This document shows positions 6,671 to 11,761 of a stretch of DNA of 11,761 bases, in pieces. The DNA lies in the NCBI GenBank assembly GCA_948665105.1, contig CAPNGW010000042.1, forward strand, positions 1 through 11,761, in the 5' to 3' direction. The stretch is from an uncultured Lachnospiraceae bacterium. GTDB taxonomy: Bacteria; Bacillota; Clostridia; Lachnospirales; Lachnospiraceae. Position 1 is the first letter of the stretch, and every line of letters begins with the position of its first letter. Under the pieces are notes generated by a model. It had not been told where the DNA came from. It saw only the letters and a list, made by a program, of their open reading frames with translations, and made no database searches. The translations under genes were made by a program, and so were the position numbers.

Positions 6671-7828
6671 TTACCAGCGGTTGCTTCTGGGGAAATTGGT
6701 CAGGCTTTCCGGACCGTCCTCTCTTAATACCACCGTGTCCTCAATACGCGTTCCGCCTACACCCGGTTCACACAAGGTGATTTCAAAGCAGAAGGTCTGA
6801 TTCACCTTAAGCACATCATCGCTGTCCGGCCCAATGGTGGGAATCTCTTCCTCCGGGTCCATGCCGGTGGAGTGTGCACAGCCTCTGCCCTCGCCTGCAA
6901 AGTGTACATATCCTGCATTCTTCATAACCTCATTGGCAGCCACATCCGCCTCTTTTCCTGTCATGCCCGGTTTCAGGGCCGCCATGCCGGCTCTCCATGC
7001 CTCAAGGCAGGTGTCCAGAAGCTTCTCCTGCTCCTGGTTCATCTCGCCGTAGCCTACGCCTCTGGCCATATCCGAGGAATAGTCATTGTATCTGACACCG
7101 ATATCGATGAGAATGGTCTCCCCCTTCTTAATAATCTTATCGGTGGGATAAGCCAGGAACCATTTCTCCGCATTGACGCCGGACTGCACCATAATGTCGA
7201 AGGATTTTGAGTCTGCACCCAGACGGAACATTTCCGCCATGGCCTGCCTTACCACCTCCCGCTCTGTGAGATTTTTCTCAGTGGCCAGCAGCTCCTTAAT
7301 CTTCCACAGACCCTTGTCTGCCAGCTCACCGGCAACCTTCATGTTGCGAATCTCACGTTCACTTTTTACAGATTTCAAGTTTTCAATCAGCATGGTCTTC
7401 TGCAAGGTGGAGTTTCCAATATTGCTCATAATCTGCTCATAGAATTCCAGCGCACAATATTTGGCTCCGCTGAGTCCAAGCTTTGCCCCGGGATGCTTGG
7501 AGGTGAAATCCCGCACCACATTGCCCAACTCCTGGCGTATGCCCCGGGTATCGTCAAACCAGGTCTTGTCCCTGGCATATCCCACCAGGCTTCCCTCTGC
7601 AAACAGAATGGGGTCGCCAATTAAGGGAACAAATACCATGGCCGGATAGGGGAACACCCCGTCAAAAGCCCGGTAATCTGCCAGCCAGCGCACATTACTC
7701 ATTCTTGCGGAATCGGAGTACACCAAAAGTCCTTCCAGCCCTTCCTTTTCCATTCTTTCCTTTGTCTTTGCCAAACGTCCCTGATATTCACTTACCGGAA
7801 TATCCTGTAACACATCTTCGTATCCCAT
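6671..7828 (-). CDS. M24-family metallohydrolase (Xaa-Pro peptidase/creatinase-like)
   Basis: A 385-residue cytoplasmic protein with no signal peptide. An N-terminal creatinase-like domain (about 1-150) precedes a pita-bread catalytic domain (about 155-375). The five metal ligands expected of M24 enzymes can be placed: Asp242 (IDIG), Asp253 (SSDMARG), His319 (CAHSTGMD), Glu349 (FEITL) and Glu363 (RIEDTVVL). The His motif HSTGMDPEEEIP departs from the usual HG.G...HE.P of aminopeptidase P and lacks the second His. Family members include Xaa-Pro aminopeptidases and dipeptidases, but also creatinase, ectoine hydrolase and DMSP lyase-like enzymes, so peptidase activity is not certain. The start is fixed by AAAGGAG six bases before the ATG. 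It begins 16 bases after the binding-protein stop, so it belongs to the importer operon and probably acts on the imported compound or a product of it (inference). A terminator follows. Confidence 0.88.
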   Translation of the reverse strand: MGYEDVLQDIPVSEYQGRLAKTKERMEKEGLEGLLVYSDSARMSNVRWLADYRAFDGVFPYPAMVFVPLIGDPILFAEGSLVGYARDKTWFDDTRGIRQELGNVVRDFTSKHPGAKLGLSGAKYCALEFYEQIMSNIGNSTLQKTMLIENLKSVKSEREIRNMKVAGELADKGLWKIKELLATEKNLTEREVVRQAMAEMFRLGADSKSFDIMVQSGVNAEKWFLAYPTDKIIKKGETILIDIGVRYNDYSSDMARGVGYGEMNQEQEKLLDTCLEAWRAGMAALKPGMTGKEADVAANEVMKNAGYVHFAGEGRGCAHSTGMDPEEEIPTIGPDSDDVLKVNQTFCFEITLCEPGVGGTRIEDTVVLREDGPESLTNFPRSNRW

Positions 7829-7834
7829 ATAGAT

Positions 7835-7841
7835 CTCCTTT
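7835..7841 (-). promoter_or_regulatory. Ribosome binding site of the metallohydrolase gene
   Basis: AAAGGAG on the minus strand, six bases before the ATG at 7828, lying within the 16-base gap after the binding-protein stop at 7845. The identical motif and spacing precede the binding-protein gene. Confidence 0.8.
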
Positions 7842-7844
7842 CTC

Positions 7845-8897
7845 TTATTGAAAATTATTTTTTATGTATTCCTCTACGTTTTCTTCCGTTACGATTTCAT
7901 AAGGAAGAATGATTCTTTTGTCCACAGAGCCGCCTGTTGATAACTGGTATGCGGCCTTTACAGCCTCATCCATACTGGAGTTGTTGGTGATGGTTACCTT
8001 GAAGGCTCCGCCTGAGAGAACCTCATCACAGGCATCCGGCTGGCCGTCCATGCTGACAATCACCATTTCGTCCTCACGGCCTGCATCCCGGATTGCCTCC
8101 AGGGCTCCCAGCGCCATCTCATCGTTCTCGCAGTATACCAGGTCAATTTCCTTGTTGGCCTGAAGAATATTTGCCATAACCTCGTTGGCAGTTAAGCGCA
8201 GCCACTCCGCAGCCTGCTCTGCAACCACTTTAATCCCCGGGTATTTTGGAATTTCCTGATTCCAGCCCACGTAACGGTTCATGGAATTGGTGGACTCCAC
8301 AACGCCACGAATCATAACCACATTGCCTTCTCCGTTCAACAGCTCATTGGCACACTGTGCCGCTGCAATTCCCATCTCCACTTCATCGGTGGATACAAAG
8401 GAATTGTAATAATTGTATGCCTCTTCCTCCTCAGTGGCACAGCCGGAGGCTGCGATAATCAGGGGAATTCCGGCATCCTGCACCTCCTTGTAGGCCGGAT
8501 AGATGGAGGTTCCCGACAGGCTGGAAACGATGATGGCATCGCACTCCTGCTGAATCAAAGACTCAATGTTTGTGATTTCTGTCTGGACATCTCCGTTTCC
8601 TTCCACCACCACAATCTCCACATCCTCATAGTTCTCTGCAACGGCCTTAAAGGAATCCACCATTGCAATACGGAAGGGATGGTTCATAACACATTGGGAA
8701 AATCCGATTTTGTAGCTTTTCTTTCCCTCCGTCTCCCCAACGTCCCCCTGGGGTGTCTCTCCCTCAGAAGGAGTTTCCGTTCCCTCAGTTCCTCCTTCCT
8801 GCTTTGGGGGCTCCTGGTTCTCTTGCCCCTTCCCGCAGGCAAACAGGCCGATGCTCATGCATACTACCAATACAACTGCTGCCATTTTTCTCTTCAT
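7845..8897 (-). CDS. Sugar-type ABC importer substrate-binding lipoprotein (Rbs-like)
   Basis: A 350-residue lipoprotein. A Lys/Arg-rich start (MKRK), a hydrophobic stretch and the lipobox LFAC place the lipid-bearing residue at Cys21. A flexible linker rich in Gly, Glu, Thr and Pro (22-58) follows, then a two-lobed periplasmic-binding fold of the RbsB type (about 60-345). Recognisable landmarks are YKIGFSQ (62-68), NHPFRIAMVDSFKA (72-85), DAIIVSS (120-126), YCENDEMALGALEAI (255-269) and VSMDGQPDA (281-289). Classical ribose-binding proteins have two aromatics after NNP, whereas this one has Phe-Arg after NHP, so the ligand may not be a plain pentose or hexose. It should be anchored outside the cell membrane and deliver solute to the two permeases. 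The start at 8897 is chosen because AAAGGAG lies six bases upstream. An ATG 26 codons earlier lacks a binding site and would put a charged stretch before the signal peptide. Confidence 0.93.
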   Translation of the reverse strand: MKRKMAAVVLVVCMSIGLFACGKGQENQEPPKQEGGTEGTETPSEGETPQGDVGETEGKKSYKIGFSQCVMNHPFRIAMVDSFKAVAENYEDVEIVVVEGNGDVQTEITNIESLIQQECDAIIVSSLSGTSIYPAYKEVQDAGIPLIIAASGCATEEEEAYNYYNSFVSTDEVEMGIAAAQCANELLNGEGNVVMIRGVVESTNSMNRYVGWNQEIPKYPGIKVVAEQAAEWLRLTANEVMANILQANKEIDLVYCENDEMALGALEAIRDAGREDEMVIVSMDGQPDACDEVLSGGAFKVTITNNSSMDEAVKAAYQLSTGGSVDKRIILPYEIVTEENVEEYIKNNFQ

Positions 8898-8903
8898 ACA
8901 TTT

Positions 8904-8910
8904 CTCCTTT
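8904..8910 (-). promoter_or_regulatory. Ribosome binding site fixing the binding-protein start
   Basis: AAAGGAG on the minus strand, six bases before the ATG at 8897. It shows that translation starts at the lipoprotein signal peptide and not at the in-frame ATG at 8975. Confidence 0.85.
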
Positions 8911-8935
8911 CTTGCTTTGCTTTTTATTTTTATGG

Positions 8936-8961
8936 CCCTTCCTCCCCTGTCAGGGAAAGGG
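8936..8961 (-). promoter_or_regulatory. GC-rich hairpin before the binding-protein gene
   Basis: The minus-strand RNA can pair CCCUUUCCCU with GGGGAGGAAGGG around a GACA loop, with two bulged bases. It is followed by an A-rich stretch without a T run, so it does not look like an ordinary terminator. It sits in the only sizeable gap of the operon (8898-9016). It may protect or separate the binding-protein message, as intergenic hairpins do in some transporter operons, or it may have no role. I see no convincing promoter in this gap. Confidence 0.3.
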
Positions 8962-9016
8962 TTCATAAATTCCACTTGATTTCATATTCTCCCCTTCTCC
9001 GTGCCATGGAAGCCCT

Positions 9017-9973
9017 TTACACTTCCCTCACCAGTTTTTTGCGTTTTCCCTTGATTTCCCGGGTCACAATCAGAGCCGTAACCAGAATAATCACACCTGT
9101 CACAATGGGCTGCCCGTTTACGTCAATATTCATAAGGTTCATGAGATTCTTAATGATACTCACCACCATAAGACCAATGAAGGTGCCCAAAACGCTTCCT
9201 TTTCCACCGTTCATGCTGACTCCGCCTACCACACAGACCGTAATGGCTGTCATTTCATAATCGTACCCGGTTCTGGGCTCTCCAATGCCGATACGGGCAG
9301 TAACCAGAAGCCCCGACAAGGCAGCCAGCACGCTGCTGATGGCATAAACTGCAACCTTAATCCGCTCCACGCGGACACCGAACAGCTTGGCTGTCTCCTC
9401 CCCGCCCCCCACGGCATAGGTATGACGTCCGAATCTGGTTTTCGTGGCAACCAGCCAGGCAATCACAAAGGCAATGACCACATACCAGATGCCTAAGGGA
9501 ACATTGAAAATACTTCCCTTGATAATCATTTTGAAGGAGCCATCCACGGAGCCGGTCAAAGGGCCTCCTCCGGTGAAGAGGAAGGTACAGGCTCGCATAA
9601 TCATCATCATGGCCAGCGTTCCCATAAAGGGCTCCACCCGAAGCTGGGTGATAATCAGGCCGTTGATGATTCCACACGCCAGGCCGATGAGAAGCACTGC
9701 CAAAAGAATCAACAGCACATTCATTTTGGCCAGGGCCATTCTGGCCGCAACCACAGAGGCAAAGGCCATGACGGAGCCCACAGACAAATCAATCTCACCA
9801 ATCAGCAGTACAAAGGTCATTCCGATGGCTATGAAGGCGGACTCCACCGCATACTGTAAAATATTGGAAAAGTTGTTCACCGTAAAGAAATTTGCGGAAA
9901 GGAAGGAACCGATTATAATCAGCACCACCAGCATAGCCACCGGAATGATTTGGGATATTTCTCTTCTTTTCAT
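9017..9973 (-). CDS. Sugar-type ABC importer permease (RbsC-like), second subunit
   Basis: A 318-residue, very hydrophobic membrane protein of the RbsC/CUT2 permease family, at about the usual family length. Landmarks are an N-terminal membrane helix (about 9-30), VNNFSNILQ (32-40), the family motif GEIDLSVGS (59-67), TRFGRHTYAVGGGEETAKLFGV (from about residue 182) near the cytoplasmic coupling loop, and VVGGVSMNGGKGSVLGT near the C-terminus. It should form the membrane channel with the partial permease encoded upstream. The start is the ATG at 9973, preceded by AGGTG at a six-base spacing. A GTG at 9982, directly abutting the ATPase stop, would add three residues. The ATPase stop and this start are only about ten bases apart, which indicates coupled translation. 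Binding protein and hydrolase genes follow. Confidence 0.92.
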   Translation of the reverse strand: MKRREISQIIPVAMLVVLIIIGSFLSANFFTVNNFSNILQYAVESAFIAIGMTFVLLIGEIDLSVGSVMAFASVVAARMALAKMNVLLILLAVLLIGLACGIINGLIITQLRVEPFMGTLAMMMIMRACTFLFTGGGPLTGSVDGSFKMIIKGSIFNVPLGIWYVVIAFVIAWLVATKTRFGRHTYAVGGGEETAKLFGVRVERIKVAVYAISSVLAALSGLLVTARIGIGEPRTGYDYEMTAITVCVVGGVSMNGGKGSVLGTFIGLMVVSIIKNLMNLMNIDVNGQPIVTGVIILVTALIVTREIKGKRKKLVREV

Positions 9974-9982
9974 GTTCTTCAC

Positions 9983-11473
9983 CTACCTTACCAATGCATA
10001 CTGCATAATTTTTTCCTGGGAGGCCTCTTCCTTCTCCAGGCAGGCCGTCAATTTTCCTGCGGAGAATACCAGAATCCGGTCGCTCATTCCCAAAAGCTCC
10101 ATCATTTCCGTGGAGTAAAGCAAAACCCCAATCCCCTTCTGTGCCAGGCTGTTAATCTGATTGTAAATCTCCGACTTTGCCCCCACGTCCACGCCCCGGG
10201 TGGGCTCCTCCATAATCAGAATCTTGTACTTATCCAAAAGCCATCTGCCCAAAAGTACCTTCTGCTGGTTCCCCCCTGACAGCTCGTTGGGTCTGGAGTG
10301 AAGGCCCCTTGCCTTCAGCTTTAGCACCCCGGATATTTCCTTTGCATCCTCCGCTTCTTTTCTGTTTCTTATGACGCCCATTTTACTGAACAGCGTCCGA
10401 AGAGAGCTGATGGTATAATTAAAAATTAAATTCTGATTTAAAAACAGTCCCTGGGTCTTTCTGTCCTCCGGAAGATAGGCAATATGCTGCCGGATGCTTG
10501 TTGCGGGATTTTTTATTTTCAACTCCTGTCCGTCACAGAAAACCTTACCGCCAGGCTTTTCACACAGTCCAAACAGTGCCTTTGTGACAGCTGTTGCACC
10601 GGAAGAATCCAGTCCTGCCAGCCCTACAACCTCCCCCTGCCGCACCTGGAAGGAGACATCCTGAAAAAATCCATCCAGACTGAAATTCTGCACATCCAAA
10701 ACCACGTCGCCCCTTTTATTGTGACGCCTGGGATACAATTCTGTCAGCTCCCGGCCAATCATCAGGGAAATCAGGCTCTTCTCGTCATACTCTTCATTGT
10801 TTAAGGTGGCTACCTTCTTTCCATCCCGCAATACCGTCACCCGGTCCGCCAGTGCAAACACTTCATTCATGCGGTGGGAAATATAGATAATTGTAATGCC
10901 CTTTTTCTTCAAGGCATCAATCATCCGAAACAGTGAGCGAATCTCTTCCGCATTCAGGTTGGCGGTAGGCTCATCCATAATGACCACCGAGGCCTGTCCG
11001 CTGACGGCACGGGCTATTTCCACCATCTTCCTGCCGGACACCGGAAGCTCCCGCATCTTCTGGGTGGTATCTATGGCAATTCCCAAATCCCCCATCAGCT
11101 TCTCTGCATCCTTCCTAAGCTTCTTCTTATCAATGAGAAGCGTTCCCGGCCTTCTGGGCTCTCTTCCAAGAAAGATATTTTCTGCAACGGTCATTTCCGG
11201 AATTTCCTGTATCTCCTGAAACAGGGTGCTGATTCCCGCCTGCTGGGCATCGTTGGGATTGGCGAACCTCACAGGCTTCCCATGGAGGAAAATCTGGCCT
11301 CCGTCCGGCTTATGTACACCGGAAATTGCCTTGATAATGGTAGATTTTCCTGCTCCGTTCTCACCCACCAACGCATGGAACTCCCCTTTAAAAAAAGTGA
11401 TATCAATATCCGAAAGCACTGTGGTTTCCCCGAATACTTTTTTCAGACCCTTCAATTCCAGAGCTGCTTCCAT
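9983..11473 (-). CDS. Sugar-type ABC importer ATPase with two cassettes (RbsA/MglA-like)
   Basis: A 496-residue cytoplasmic ATPase typical in length for CUT2 importers. Cassette 1 has Walker A GENGAGKS (37-44), Gln86, the variant signature LPVSGRKMVEIAR (from 143), Walker B VVIMDEPTANL with Asp167 and Glu168, and His200. Cassette 2 has the degenerate Walker A expected for this family (GLDSSGAT, from 287), an intact signature LSGGNQQK (398-405) and LIMEEPTRGVD, where Glu422 replaces the usual Asp and the catalytic Glu423 is kept. It should power uptake through the two flanking permeases. The start at 11473 is supported by GGAGG nine bases upstream. The gene begins 15 bases after the stop of the preceding permease, and its own stop abuts the next permease. 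By contrast with the degenerate ABC protein encoded to the left, this one keeps its main catalytic residues. Confidence 0.94.
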   Translation of the reverse strand: MEAALELKGLKKVFGETTVLSDIDITFFKGEFHALVGENGAGKSTIIKAISGVHKPDGGQIFLHGKPVRFANPNDAQQAGISTLFQEIQEIPEMTVAENIFLGREPRRPGTLLIDKKKLRKDAEKLMGDLGIAIDTTQKMRELPVSGRKMVEIARAVSGQASVVIMDEPTANLNAEEIRSLFRMIDALKKKGITIIYISHRMNEVFALADRVTVLRDGKKVATLNNEEYDEKSLISLMIGRELTELYPRRHNKRGDVVLDVQNFSLDGFFQDVSFQVRQGEVVGLAGLDSSGATAVTKALFGLCEKPGGKVFCDGQELKIKNPATSIRQHIAYLPEDRKTQGLFLNQNLIFNYTISSLRTLFSKMGVIRNRKEAEDAKEISGVLKLKARGLHSRPNELSGGNQQKVLLGRWLLDKYKILIMEEPTRGVDVGAKSEIYNQINSLAQKGIGVLLYSTEMMELLGMSDRILVFSAGKLTACLEKEEASQEKIMQYALVR

Positions 11474-11488
11474 GTTTTTGTCCCTCCA

Positions 11489-11761
11489 TTACTGTTTTCT
11501 CAACCTTAACTTTAGTTTCTGTATCACTGACCGGCTGTCCTTGACAGAAATAATCACTGCCAACAGAATAATCAATCCCTGCATCAGCTGCTGCAAATAG
11601 GAGCTAACACCAATCAGCGGGAACAAATTTGCCAGAATCCCGTAAAGCAGCGCCCCCAGCATGGTTCCCATGACTGTACCGACACCTCCGGTCAGAGTAG
11701 CGCCTCCGATGACCACTGCGGCAATGGCATTCATCTCCATTCCGGTGGCCCCCTGTCCTGT
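11489..11761 (-). CDS. Sugar-type ABC importer permease (RbsC-like), first subunit, C-terminal part
   Basis: The last 90 residues of a CUT2-type permease that starts beyond the right edge. The reading frame is open to the window end. It includes the family motif AAVVIGGATLTGGVGTVMGT followed by two hydrophobic helices and a basic tail (KLRLRKQ). Corresponding RbsC proteins read AIAAVVIGGTSL.GG.G...GT here. The sequence differs clearly from the second permease encoded downstream (ITVCVVGGVSMNGGKGSVLGT), so the importer probably uses two non-identical membrane subunits. It precedes the ATPase gene by 15 bases. Confidence 0.9.
   Translation of the reverse strand, partial: TGQGATGMEMNAIAAVVIGGATLTGGVGTVMGTMLGALLYGILANLFPLIGVSSYLQQLMQGLIILLAVIISVKDSRSVIQKLKLRLRKQ

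Noticed and set aside
8898..8975. N-terminal extension of the binding protein to an ATG at 8975
   Set aside because: It would put a charged segment before the lipoprotein signal peptide, and the strong ribosome binding site is at 8904-8910.
8679..9260. Plus-strand open frame of 193 codons
   Set aside because: It is antisense to the binding-protein signal region and the permease end, has no ribosome binding site or domain, and is explained as a shadow.
9444..10118. Plus-strand open frame of 224 codons
   Set aside because: It lies antisense across the conserved permease and the end of the ATPase, its protein is low in complexity (Ile, Thr, Ser, Lys rich) with no recognisable domain, and it mirrors the minus-strand codon pattern.

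Overview
The window looks like a chromosomal piece from a Clostridia-class Firmicute, most likely a gut Lachnospiraceae-type organism. The reasons are strong AGGAGG-type ribosome binding sites, a YesM/YesN-style two-component pair, a sugar-type (CUT2, Rbs-like) ABC importer with a lipoprotein binding protein, a HelD-type RNA polymerase-associated helicase, and a base composition near 50% GC. This placement is inferred from gene families and signals, not from a database match. Every supported gene lies on the minus strand, so transcription runs from right to left.

Right block (11761 to about 6580): the 3' part of an importer operon. In order of transcription it holds a partial RbsC-like permease, a two-domain RbsA/MglA-like ATPase, a second and different RbsC-like permease, a lipoprotein binding protein, and an M24 (aminopeptidase P/creatinase-like) metallohydrolase. 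Genes are tightly spaced except for about 120 bases before the binding protein. The block ends in a hairpin terminator. The metallohydrolase suggests that the imported solute carries an amide-like or C-N bond cleaved in the cytoplasm, but the substrate cannot be read from the sequence.

Middle block (about 6554 to 2384): a self-contained three-gene unit with a near-consensus promoter (TTGTCT, 17 bases, TATAAT) and a strong terminator. It encodes a sugar-importer-type double ABC protein whose catalytic acidic residues are replaced in both halves, an AraC/YesN-type response regulator, and a short YesM-type histidine kinase with two membrane helices and almost no extracellular part. No permease or binding protein belongs to the unit. 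The attractive hypothesis is that the degenerate ABC protein is a cytoplasmic sensory or coupling subunit that links a transporter to the 'sensorless' kinase. This is the most unusual part of the window.

Left block (about 2342 to 1): a HelD-like helicase gene followed 17 bases later by the 5' end of a thiolase-family gene that starts with TTG and runs off the left edge. There is no gene-free stretch longer than 300 bases. I saw no tRNA, rRNA, CRISPR array, insertion sequence or riboswitch.
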